The notes below the pieces were generated by a model. That model ran no database searches and was not told where the DNA came from. It was given only the letters and a program-made list of their open reading frames with translations. Made by a program: the position numbers and the translations under genes. Below, one piece after another: positions 34,310 to 45,639 of a DNA stretch of 64,000 nucleotides (position 1 is the first letter of the stretch; each line of letters starts with the position of its first letter). The DNA is from Cavia porcellus. Its lineage: Eukaryota; Chordata; Mammalia; Rodentia; Caviidae. The stretch spans positions 23,146,532 through 23,210,531 of the forward strand of contig NW_026947503.1 of NCBI RefSeq assembly GCF_034190915.1, written 5' to 3'.

Positions 34310-34999
34310 TAGTTTAATCTGCATGAATAGGTTCTTCAGCAGAGAGCTTCTTACAAGATAGAACTGCAGACATTGTTTTCTTAGACTTTGTGTCTGTGCT
34401 TCAATGAAATCAGTGGTCAGTAAAATGCTGGATAGAAATACATCACATTCTTTTAACTAAGAATTATTATTAGAGATATCTTTCAGAAAATACATGAGTA
34501 GGATTCAATATATAGCTCTTCAAAGTAAAGAGGAACAGCAAATAACACATTACTATCGTCAGATTCTGGTAAAAACTATAAATCGTGCTGCCATCTTTTC
34601 TTAATCTCCAAATAAAAGCTGTATAACTACAAAACAATCATTTAATAAATCCATCCTTGAACAATGAAAAATTACATTATCAAAAAATGTCATTTATTTA
34701 ACTTACTTTGACTCTGACCTTAACATCTGTGTGCCACTACTTTGAAGTTTTCCAGTTCATATTGTTACACATTAAACAAGAATAATATTCACTAAAGGAA
34801 TGCCAGAAAATTAAGAACATGAGTAGTAAGTTAAAAAATCATATTTTAATTCAAGTAGAATAAATTACTAAGCACTAAATGTTTTGTTTTGTACTTTTGC
34901 CAGCACAAATATAGATACTTTACATGTAGTATATTTTTAGTTGTAAAAATAAAAAACACATATGTATGCACACTTGTATTTATAAGTGTGCACTTTTAT
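34310..34999. other. No gene recognised
   Basis: AT-rich sequence without supported features. Confidence 0.5.
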
Positions 35000-35004
35000 A
35001 GATT

Positions 35005-35110
35005 CTAAGGAAGTAAAAAGTACTAAGTTGTATTGTATACATGTACCAACTCCCCATAATTAATGTAATCATTATTTACTATAAACAGAATTAATAAAAA
35101 TTTAAAACTA
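35005..35110 (+). mobile_element. L1 3' UTR terminal fragment
   Basis: TTGTATTGTATACATGTACC, AACTCCCCATAATTAATGTA and ATCATTATTTACTATAAAC match the terminal L1 3' UTR segment also seen at 9.1 and 33.9 kb. Confidence 0.6.
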
Positions 35111-36590
35111 GATTAGCACAAACATGTATACTAAGGATGTCTTAGCTTAAACGTGATTTGTTCTCTAAGTTTGCATACCAATCAATTTTGTATTTTAGAT
35201 TATACATCTCCTTGAAATTAATATAGTTTGATACTATGGGAAAGAGAATGTAAAAGACACAATTTGTGTCCTCAAAACTCTCTTCCTATAGTAAGAAAGA
35301 CACAGTAATTTTAAAGGAAACAGTGAAAAAGAGAGAACACTTTTTCATGTGTAATGAGCATGAAACAACAGAGAATTTTGCTTTAAATCTATTTCTGGTT
35401 TGAGAGTTCAGTGGATCATTTTAAAACTCCACTGCAGTGCTGTGTTCCTCTGAGTGACTGAAAACTGGAGAAGTCACCTCGCAGAGCCTCTGGAATCCAG
35501 CTCAGAGCAGCAGTTCTTTAAGCAGAAGACCTTACCAAAATACTGTACTTGCAACAAACAGCACTGAAAACAGTTTTTATTAGTACATAAAAATTCTCAC
35601 AAGTGCTTAATCTGTGGGAATTATTTTTATGCTAGTAAATCTTTAAGGGACTTCTTTCATAAGGCCTAATTTCACTACTTGAAGATATTTCTCATTCCCT
35701 GATTTAAAAAAATAGAAAGAACTGAAATATCCAATGTTATATGCGATCTTTGGAAACAATGAAAAAAGATTGAAATCCCTGTATCACTTTACTGAGTACT
35801 TTATCAAGCATCTTTTATTGAACAAAAAAGTAGATTTGTGATACGCAGTTAAGAGAGCAGTTTCTAAGCCCAGGTTTGCTTCCCAAATATCATGTCATCA
35901 GTCAGAAAGAAAGGTGATGAAAAAATTTTCACCAGTGAGATTGAATGGATGCACGTGTGAATATAAAAAAAAGTATATGTGATCTTTAAGAATAACACAA
36001 ATTGAAATATTATTGAACTGTATTTTGATTGAGGGGATTAATATTCTCAGGTATTCTTCATCACAATTGTTTACCTACAGTGATTAACAGCAAGAAACCA
36101 ATTCTGACTGTTTTCAAAGCTGGTTTTAAAGGGTTCCCATTTATGTAAAGCATTTATTTTATTTTTCAGCAAGCTATGTCCAAAATCTCTTCCTCATTTG
36201 GATCTCTGACACCACAATGTGCAGTATTGCTAGTACAATAACAGCTGGTCATCAATATCATTATAAGAGTCTATGGTATATTGAACTATTTTCATAAATA
36301 AGATATCCTCTTGGAGGCTGTGTAGAAGTGGACCAAATATGAATCTTCCACGAATACTTAACAATAGAAAAACTCAGTTACATTGGAATTATTACTTGTG
36401 TGATAGATAAAAGTCATAAAATAGAAACCAAATAATTTATATTTGTATTGGTTATGTAACCAAGTGGCCTTGAAACAATAGAAAATACCCTTTTATCTTA
36501 GCCTCAGTTTCTCTAACTGTAGAAAAGATTGATCTCTTAAGTGACCACCATAGTCCTTCTATCTCTAATTTCTGCAGCTATCATATTTCA
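35111..36590. other. No gene; MIR near the end
   Basis: Mostly single-copy-looking. The segment 35370-35540 is less AT-rich, without open frames or repeat signature. A MIR lies at 36430-36545. Confidence 0.45.
36430..36545 (+). mobile_element. MIR SINE
   Basis: CCAAGTGGCCTTGAAACAAT, CTTAGCCTCAGTTTCTCTAA and CTGTAGAAAAGATTGATCTC match the MIR 3' core (TCACTTAACC...CCTCAGTTTCCTCATCTGTAAAATGGG). Confidence 0.6.
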
Positions 36591-36676
36591 TATTTTTTTT
36601 TGGTACCAGAAATTGAACTAAGGACTTTGCACTTATCAGGCAGGCACTGTGCCACTGAGCTGTAGCTCCAGCTGGA
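36591..36676 (-). mobile_element. tRNA-derived (ID-like) SINE
   Basis: T-run, GGTACCAGAAATTGAACTAA, TTTGCACTTATCAGGCAGGC and CACTGAGCTGTAGCTCCAGC: the complement of tail, B box, anticodon arm and A box. Confidence 0.82.
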
Positions 36677-37968
36677 CAAAGTATTTCATTACATAGGAAA
36701 AAAAAGGAACTATGTACTGCTTTAGTCATTTGGCTCAAGATAACCTAGATCCTGCAGACTTATACATTTAAATAATAAATTCAGCAAAAAAGAAACTGTT
36801 TTAAAAACAGGGCAGAATTAAATCAGAGTACAACTAATAATATATTGAAATACCACTTTATCATCCATAAATATTTATAATCACATTTGGCAACTAAAAA
36901 CAAAGCTGTATAAAAATAAAGTACTAGATTCTGTAACAAAAACCTAAAAATAAAATAAATAAAACCTCAGAGCATCTAATATATTAGTTCAGTATGCACT
37001 TAATATTGTTAAGCTGCAGAATATGTAGCAAATTTCATCACTTTGAGAAAGACTTTTTACTCATAACTTTAAGACTGGAATGAATTACCCTGCCTCAAAT
37101 GATAGCATGCATCCTTCTGTTATCCACTCAGTCTCCTGACCCACTCAGTGCTCTTTGCTCTAGGGTGCTCCTAATTAATGCCTGGGAATCTCTTTGCCTT
37201 TCTCTTAGTTTAGCTGATTCCTTTTCCTGCAGATATCTGCACTAGCATCACGTTCTCAGGGGAACTCTCTGAACTCATGCATCCATATCCAGTTCCCACC
37301 ACCAAGGCACTAACACTGATGTGAGGCTCCTCGGTAATAGGTGTCACAAGTGCCATTTTAAACTTAACACTGCTTTTCCCAAGATGCTGTGAACAGTAGA
37401 AAACAGATTAAGCTGAGTTTTGACTATCACTACTTGTTACAGTGGCTGACAAGTAGTATATGTTATATTTAGCTAGAATATTCTTTAATACTCTCAATAT
37501 GTGTTTTTAATGCTACTATTATAACATAAGAGAACAGCAAATTGCATGCTACAATGTTACTGTGAGGATTATTTTTATCTTCTTCTCCCACATAAGTATT
37601 CCCTAACACCTAGTAATTAACTAAACTGAAGCCTTTAAAATTCCATTTTTAAAATGAGCTATACAAATCCACAGATCAACAAGGCTATAATTTTAATGGA
37701 CACACTTAATTTTCAATTACATGACAAATCTTCACCTCTAGAGCTCTCTTTTTGCCCTCGTGTTCCTATGGTTAATATGAAAGAGCAAGTGTCATATTTT
37801 AGAAAGAAATTAAACTAAGCCAAATATCACTGACATTGCCAGTTTATAGAGAACTGGGATTTTATATTCAGATGAGTTCATCTGAAAACACACCTGAAAA
37901 AACTCAAGTATCATTTTAATGTATCAGAGAATTTTGACACAGGCAATAATGAGAAAAATGCCTTCTTT

Positions 37969-38018
37969 TGTCATAAAATAAAATTGTCATAAATAAAATT
38001 TTGTCATAAAATAAAATG
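37969..38018. repeat. Short tandem repeat, about 16-bp unit, three copies
   Basis: TGTCATAAAATAAAAT recurs three times with small length changes. Confidence 0.75.
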
Positions 38019-38917
38019 TATCTCATAAATTCACAACTCTAACACACAGTTTATTAGATATTTTTAAAGTTTTATACATACTAAATTGGAATGCCATCCA
38101 GTACTCCTCCTGACATGTCCTTTAGAGATTCAATGGGTTGCAGAATATGCATTCATGCCTTGAAAAATTAGAGTAATGAACTGCAATACAGTGAGAGACA
38201 AATATTGTGATGCAAAATTTTCTATTTTCTGTTCTTCACCAGAAAGAACACCTTTGTTTTCCTTCCTATAGTTATTCCCATTTTGATTATCTTCCTCAGA
38301 AATTTTAACCGGTAGAAACACCTGGAGACTTTAATCTACACTGTGGTAGTTTTTCTCTATTTAATAATACTAACATTGTTATAGGCAATGAAGGAGTATG
38401 ATCACAGTGATTTGGACAATTTATTTTACTTCATCTCCTCAACATCTTAAAATTTTGATTTTCAGCACAACATTCACGATGTAACTTAAATTTTGAGGCT
38501 ACATATTATTTTATGGAGGTTATGATTAAGATTCCCATATAAAATGGGAATAAAATTGATATAAAATTATGTCCACACATCATCAAAGAGATAAAAGAGA
38601 GAAAATATATGAACGCTTTTGTAATTTATGTAACTTTCAACAGTATTCCATTTTTTGTTTAATAAAGCATTCACATTCCTGCAGATAAATGTGCTAGTTC
38701 AGCTGATGATTGTTAATGATGCTGTCAACTCCAGCAGGGTACATGATTGATGTTTTGCCCATCACAGTTCTCCAAGTATGCCCAAGAATTGGACCACATA
38801 AGTGAAAATAAAAACTTTCCAGTGCCATTTTGGGCCAAGTATTGTTTTACCACATATTAATTAATACAGACCAGCCCTAATATGTTTGGGATCTGAAACA
38901 AGAATGAAAATGGAGAC

Positions 38918-38960
38918 AACATTTCCTATGTATAATTTTAAATTATACATAGGAAATGTT
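38918..38960. repeat. Perfect 21-bp inverted repeat with one-base spacer
   Basis: Left arm 38918-38938 starts AACATTTCCTATGTATAA; right arm 38940-38960 is its exact reverse complement, ending TTATACATAGGAAATGTT; only T38939 separates them. The match stops abruptly on both sides. Confidence 0.97.
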
Positions 38961-39300
38961 ATAAATAAAGCCTATACACAAGTTGAAGGGACTCGCCACA
39001 ATATCACATCATCATGGCAGAAAAGGAGACATAGCATTATGATCTGGGTGTCAAGACTGTGTATCCAACTCTGTGGGAACTTCCACAATGAACAAAAACA
39101 GCCACTCTGCTTCTCAGGACAGGAACAGTGCTCAGCTCTTCACTCTCACACACAGCACTCCACCCATTTCCGCTGTGTTGGGGTCTTCTCTCATAATTCC
39201 CAATTACCTAGTTAGTAATTGATGTTCAAAACTTTCATATGAGCCTGAAAAGGGAGGAGGAGCCTCAGCAAGTTTCAAAGTTTGATCTATGCAAAGTCCT

Positions 39301-39692
39301 TGTCATAGCTTGCTAGAGTTGTCATAACACAACTTCATAGATTAACTGACTTAAGACACTTTTCTCATAGTTTGGGGGGCAAAAGTCTGCAATCTAAGGG
39401 TCTCCAGGGCTGCTTTGTTTCTGCACTTTCTCTCTTTTAGGTTTGGACAAACCATTTTTTCCTTTTATCCTCACAGGGTCTTTCTTCTGCAAATGTGTGC
39501 CCTTCATTTCTCTTTTGAGTCCAAATTTCCTCTTTTATAAAGATACCAGTCATCTTGAATTAGGGTTCACTGTAATAATTTCATTTCAATTTAATCACTT
39601 CTTTAAAGACCTTATCTCTTAAAACAGATCCTAGTTATAGAGTCTGAAGTACAAAGACTTCAGCATATGTATTTGAGAGGAATGCCTGTTCC
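39301..39692 (-). mobile_element. MaLR (MLT1-type) LTR
   Basis: AGCTTGCTAGAGTTGTCATA, CCAAATTTCCTCTTTTATAA, AGATACCAGTCATCTTGAAT, TAGGGTTCACTGTAATAAT and CTTTAAAGACCTTATCTC are in MLT1 complement order, parallel to 27246-27645. Confidence 0.82.
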
Positions 39693-39744
39693 ATGTGATT
39701 TCGAAACGGGAACCTCTCTACCCAGGGGATAAGTAACTCAAAGT

Positions 39745-39885
39745 AAAAGTTTATGATTACATTCATTTTACAGATAAGAAAATCAAGCTGTGTCTGAGTA
39801 GATAAGTGACATCTCTAAGATTATGGGCATAACAAGCAAGTGATCTTGCTCTAGAGCCAAGACTTTTAGCTGCAACCTTCTATGA
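39745..39885 (+). mobile_element. MIR SINE
   Basis: CATTTTACAGATAAGAAAAT, GATAAGTGACATCTCTAAG, CAAGCAAGTGATCTTGCTCT and GAGCCAAGACTTTTAGC follow the MIR core order. Confidence 0.6.
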
Positions 39886-40267
39886 TTGATATCTCTGTGA
39901 AGGAGGAACACATGACCAAATTCCAAGTCATTTACCAGGTGGTGTTTGTGTTGGACGCTGTGAAAGAGGTTCTCTTCCTCCCACAATCAAGATCGTAAGA
40001 CAGTGAGCCTTTTATCAGCCATTTCCACTACTATTAGGGAAAACTTGCCTGAAAGAACCAAATGATTATACAGAAATACACAGAAAAGGGACAGTCAATG
40101 TTAATGGTGCAAGAGACATTGGTCTTTGTTGACTTTGCTCTTTTGACGTTTGACTAGTCTTTGCTTTGAATATATGTATGAACCGTCATTCCTCTGAGAA
40201 CCTTACTTTTCTATGCTTTGTCCAGCCAGAGTCAGTATCTGTTGTTTAAAAGTAAAATAATTCAGGC

Positions 40268-40318
40268 TATATAAGGATTCGTTGCCTCAGATCAGGCAAC
40301 TCAGGGAACCCTTATATA
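40268..40318. repeat. Imperfect hairpin
   Basis: TATATAAGG (40268-40276) pairs with CCTTATATA (40310-40318), and TTGCCT (40282-40287) pairs with AGGCAA (40294-40299) around a CAGATC loop, with partly matching sequence between. Confidence 0.8.
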
Positions 40319-41839
40319 ATCAATATATTTTAGTGATGGATGATATTTCTTCATGTTTAGATCTAGCAGCCATATTTAAAACATATCAACATTAAAATTA
40401 CCTCACTGAATTTGATTCCTGTGTTTTAAAAACTCTATTTGCTAGTCTTCATTTTAAGACACTTAGGGGAAAAAAGGAAGCCTCTTCCCATGACCTGACC
40501 ATTTTAGGAACCAGCTCTGTTATCTGAATCCTTTTATGCTGAAATGTTCGCAGTAGGCATTATTCTATTTTATCAGTATGGGGTGACATATTGAATCTTT
40601 AAGGAACGTTCATTAAACTATAATATATCATTTGGGAAAAAAGACCAAAAAGCATTTTATGAAGTTCATCACCATTTCAGTATACAATTCTAAGTGCAGT
40701 TAGTTTATAGTTTAATATTCCCATTATTTGTTGGGGAAGGACACATAGGAAAAAAGCAACTAAGTCGTTGGTATAAAAGTCTTGATGAAACATTATTCAA
40801 ATTCTAGAAAATAATTCCAAATAAAAATGCCACTAACTGCGGTTACACATTGTTAACTGGAGTCAATCAATTTAGGCAGAATGATCAACCTGGCTGAAGT
40901 GAGAACACAGTTTTAATTAAAATATTTCAATGTGATAGAAAACTCATTTTCATAGTCCTGCTGAACAAATGTCGAGCAATTTTAAAAAGCAAGTGGATCA
41001 ATTTCTGGTTATTTTAACCCATTATTAGAATTAATATATTTATTGCATGTTCACAGTATCAATCAATACCATGCTCCCCACTGCTAGGGAATATAAATCA
41101 GTAGGAAATACAATGTTTCCCTCAAGGAGAAAGAAACACTCTATCAGTAAGGACAAGTAGAAATAAATATTTTCATATCTCAGCAAAATGGGCCATCTTT
41201 TACCCTCCTGTCTGTCATAAAAAGATGTTAGATTCTTGGTAACTGATTGCTGGATAATGAATTATCATATGTAAAAATATGTTATGAACCAAAGTTTCCT
41301 GAACTAATTTAACTGCAGTAAATCGTGAACAAATCAGCATGTTGACATTGAAAAGAAATCATAAAAAGAGACAAGGGTGAAAAATTTAATAACAAAAGGA
41401 ACACTCCAAATTATAAAACAATCTACTTAACACTGAGAAGTATAATCTAGAGGACTCTATCAATAAATTCTGCATCGGTTCTCAACTTAACCATAACATC
41501 ACTTATTCATGCTCCACATGTTATCTCCCTAACCATATTTTGGGATTTGGGATAAAACATGACATTTCTCAGAGGCAGATGAAAAATAGAACTGAAACAA
41601 CAGCGATTATGTTTATGACTTTCACACAAATTTGTAAAATATATTTTAGAAGAAATCATATCACTAGTCATGATTTTTTTTAAAATGAATCTCTATAAAT
41701 ATCTGTAACAAAAATCAGATGATTCATTCAGATTTGTTCCTGGTTGTGCCACATAATGGCTAGATCAGGTTGGACAGGTGAGTACTACATCTGGGCCACC
41801 ATAACTTCAGACAACAACAATAATGATGATACCTATTGT

Positions 41840-41935
41840 CATGATACTAATTGATCTACTCCTTGAGATGTGATGAAACAATCTATAGAATCTATAGAAT
41901 CACACCTGGCACATGGCAAGCGTTAATCAATTCAA
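41840..41935 (+). mobile_element. Possible MIR 3' part
   Basis: TACTCCTTGAGATGTGATGA and CACACCTGGCACATGGCAAG then CGTTAATCAATTC resemble the end of a MIR (GCCTGGCACATAGTAAGCGC TCAATAA). Confidence 0.5.
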
Positions 41936-42922
41936 CACCTTTTCAAAATGGTGGTATTAACCATAAGGAATGTATAGTTGAAAAATTGTCATTATAATAA
42001 CGAAAAGGCATTGGGACATCAGCTAGCCCTTGAAGATGTGTGGGTCTTATCACACGGCATCAATTTCTGTTAAAACTGCTTCCAACAGTCCAGCAGGCAA
42101 TATTTTTAAGAAATACAGATATCATAACAATTAGGAATGGTTTTTATTGACCAAACCTTGAGTATTGAAATTGTCTTAAAATATTTTGGCAGATTTTTGA
42201 GATTTGCGGTATTTAGGCAGACTTCTGACAGCTGCAGAGCAGTGTTCTTTCTTCAGACCTAGTATGATGAAAAGACCAGTTATCAAGAGAACTTCGGCTG
42301 CCTCATGTGGACTCTTGACATATTAAATCTCTGATTTCCCCCTCTCTGTATTATTTGTGGCTGACTTTTCTATAGCAAATCTAAATTCAATGTGGCCCTT
42401 GACCTCCACATTGCTACTCTGTGAGTGACAGACAGGCATGCTTGATAGATAGGTGAATACAAAGCTATTTATTTTCCTCTAAAAGTCATTTATATAAGTA
42501 CAGCAGGGTTCTTTTTTGGGGGAAAACATTTGTATCCCTGTATCTAACAAGATGTGTCCAGTGTGTATGTTTTAAAGCATCATCTCTTTCTGAAAATGGA
42601 TAGAAATTATTGATTAGGGTTGCTAACCAGTCTGGAAATCTAACAGGCAGGATCAACATCACAGAATTTGCCTTGAAAATGAATTAATGAACATAAAGTT
42701 CTAAAAGTCCATTCTTTTAAGTCAGATGTTCAAAGAGAACATATCTTTTAGCAATGATGCTTAGTCTCTAAAGGACACTCAAAATCATGTTAACCAATCA
42801 AGCATGTATATTTCCTTATTTACAGTCATATAGAACTTTCTGTTGTTTAGCTACATTTTCAAATTATCACCTCGTCAAATTCTGTTTTAAAAATTCTGTT
42901 TTTTAATAAAATAATAAAAAAG

Positions 42923-42990
42923 AAGTTCACAAACTTACTTTTCAAATACTGCTTGTTACACTTATTTAACAAAATTTTGTATTTGAAATT
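42923..42990. repeat. Unclassified dispersed repeat, copy A
   Basis: AAGTTCACAAACTTACTTTT CAAATACTGCTTGTT closely matches 47361-47395, with weaker similarity beyond. Family not recognised. Confidence 0.5.
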
Positions 42991-44677
42991 TTTTTTAATT
43001 CTTAAATACAACAGACATGTTTAGTAAACTAATATGAACAATCATCAATTATCAATTTGTACCTGAAGCAAAGAAGTGGTCATATTTCTAGTTTACATTA
43101 ATAGTAGTACCAGGACCAAACAGAAACACTATATTCAGTAACAAAACAATTTTAGTTGTTGTTTGATGTCAATTTCACATATATTTCATGCTTTAGGAAA
43201 AAATGGTAAAAGCAAAACACAGAATTCCAGAAGTCTGCAGGGTATTAGTAATTCTTTGCTACACAGTTGCTCAAACTGAACAATTTGAAATGTTTCTGCT
43301 TAGCAGACACAATGGTAGAATTTACACCTGATGTACTGAGGAAATAAGCATATTACAAGAGGAAACCCAGAAACTGGATGTCTTTTCTAAAGCATTTGTG
43401 GAGGGTATGTATGCTTTGTATAGTAGTTAAGTCAGATGTTTATAGGCACCTTCAAATTCTAAGATTCCATGAACTTTGGAGGTTAAGAGTACAATAATAC
43501 AAAAAAACCTTTAGGAAAATCTGAATAGAATGGGTAAATAAACAAAATAGGGGACTAAAACTCTACATGGAAGAATACAGAATATCTGCATATGAATCCA
43601 GCCAAATCATCATTGACATCCTTTCTTGTCCTTTTTCTGTATTATTATAGGGCTCATTCAGGCAGTGCTGGATATGTGTATTAATGAGCTGTACTTTCTG
43701 TATAGTAGACTGTGTAGGTCACAACTGTCATTATAAGTCTACTTAGCAAAGAAGGTTCTTCAGTAGAGATCTTTTTGCATAGAGGAAGCCCAAATTGCTA
43801 TCATATTTTAGAGAATTTCTTCACTTGTTAAACACATACTATGTATATGTATACACATGTGCATACATTGGGGCCTCCAAACTCATGCCTGTGCACTTTC
43901 CAGAAGTTGTCAAAATAATCCAGTAGAGTATAAAGAAAACTAGTCTTTCAGTTGTGGACTTAACAAAAGTTAGAATGAATTTAAACCTCACCAACATTTA
44001 CTACCTGGACTGATGTACATCGTGTAGTCAAGTGGAAAGGAGGCCCTGGGAAAAAAATCAAGGGAAGAACAGAGGTCCTACCAGAAGCAGGAATAAATGG
44101 CATCAGAATGTTAGAAGGTGACCTTCCAGCTAAAAGTGTATATGGAACATGTTTTTTGTTTTATTATTTGACTTAAATAGTCCTCAAAAACTTGATACCT
44201 ACCCTTACAATTCCTGACAAAGAAACTATAGATGGTCAATAATATTTAAAAGATAAGTACACATGATTAACAAGAAAACTCAGAGTTAATAGTTGTACTG
44301 AGAAACTTCTTTTATTGCTTCCACTAAGGGTAAAATATTAATCATATGATGAGAGAAATAAGATACCCAAACTTAAATATTATCAAAAATAATATTTACA
44401 GTTTGAATTTGCAAATACAGTGAATGATAGCCTCACAGAAAGTGCATATGTTACCTTCAAATAATAATGTGTTTCAGCCTAAAGTTATTGTACTGATTGA
44501 GACACTGAAGAATAAACCACCACGACACCATTGATGAGAATTTAGTGGGACAAAAATGAAACTATTTTTGTACAATTTAAGAAAAATATTTTTCAGCTTT
44601 TAATACTCCATAAAGTGGATACATAAATAAGTTTCAAAATACTAGTGATAATTTCAGTGATAAAGACTACGTATCAT

Positions 44678-44912
44678 CCAAGAAGCAAGCACTCTATGCA
44701 AATCAGCACCGTGTACAGGCTGCTGAGGGGACAGCAAGATGCTAGCCTTTAATCATGAATCAGAGCCATTCAAGAACTGCAGGGGAAGAGAATAAGAAGT
44801 CACCAAGAAGCAAGGCTCCCCTGCGAATCAGTGCCATGTGCAGCCTTCAGGGAGAAAAGCCAGATGCCAACCCCCTCCAGCAGGCAGGATGGGAAACAAG
44901 AATAAGTCAACA
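44678..44912 (+). repeat. Two-unit tandem repeat, 125-bp period
   Basis: Unit A 44678-44802 and unit B 44803 to about 44912 share CCAAGAAGCAAG, GCAAATCAGCACCGTGTACA / GCGAATCAGTGCCATGTGCA, AGCAAGATGC / AGCCAGATGC and a GGGAA...AATAAG end. GC-richer than the flanks. The origin is not recognised; an L1 5' region or an LTR promoter repeat are possibilities. An L1 3' UTR begins 150 bp downstream. Confidence 0.7.
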
Positions 44913-45060
44913 TGCCCCACCCTATAAGTGACTGGCAGTTCTGCAGAAACGCAGGCTTTGATGATAGTCATTGAGGTGAAATACAATTTAATGCTGGTAA
45001 TGTTTAGAGTTTCACTGACTTTGTACGTCTAAAGTCAGTATCATCATCTATACAGAGGAT

Positions 45061-45500
45061 AACAATATGCAGTGTAGCACCTCTGGGGGACCTCCTTCTG
45101 AAGGTGGAAGCCATTGTTAATTCCCTATCATCTTGCTATAAAGCCATATATTATTTTCATTGTTTTGTTGGATTGGTTCTTATTCTTTTGTTTTGTTCAA
45201 TTTTATTATATTCAATGGCATAGGAAGCTATTTCAAAGATAGCAAGATATATTATGGTAGGCATTTTGGATTTACTCATCTTCTTTTGAAGTCCTTTACT
45301 GCATTCATTATTTTGTTTTTATTGGTTCTATTCTGTTTTGTTTTGTTTGATTTTCACTATGTCTGAAGGAAACTGCAGCTATTTTGAAGACAGCCAGAGG
45401 CATTAAGGTAACCATTTTTTAAAGTCTTGTATCACTTATACGGGTTTGTTTTTATTGTCATTATTCTGTTTTATTGTGATTGACTTTATTCTTTTAAAAA
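45061..45500 (+). mobile_element. L1 3' UTR fragment made of three repeat modules
   Basis: Three diverged modules (about 45080-45230, 45231-45371, 45372-45500) follow the pattern GAAGCTATTTCAAAGATAGC, AAGATATATTATGGTAGGCA, TTGAAGTCCTTTACTGCATT, ATTCTGTTTTGTTTTG. Same organisation as 2.9-3.34 kb. It ends in an A-rich tail (CTTTTAAAAATAATAAC). Confidence 0.75.
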
Positions 45501-45639
45501 TAATAACTAAAATAATATAAAACTACATATCACATACATATATAATAAAATATATATTTTATGTATATTTATTGATGTAGTAGCTCTGCTTTAGAAACTT
45601 ATTTTTAACTGCAACTCCTTAAGTATTTATGGGTTTTAA

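Larger units (their letters stand above)
36677..39300. other. No gene; palindrome and short tandem repeat inside
   Basis: No coding region supported. It contains a three-fold repeat of TGTCATAAAATAAAAT (37969-38018) and a perfect palindrome (38918-38960). The 109-codon open frame 38886-39215 runs straight through the palindrome and has no recognisable domain. Confidence 0.5.
39886..44677. other. Long repeat-poor stretch without recognised gene
   Basis: Nearly 5 kb with few recognisable repeats: a possible MIR at 41840-41935 (CACACCTGGCACATGGCAAG), a hairpin at 40268-40318, and a segment at 42923-42990 that recurs at 47361-47430. No open frame worth calling. Low repeat density may reflect conserved non-coding sequence or simply old unique DNA. 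Confidence 0.45.

Noticed and set aside
38886..39215. 109-codon open frame across the perfect palindrome
   Set aside because: No recognisable domain; it runs through an inverted repeat, which is unlikely in a real coding region.
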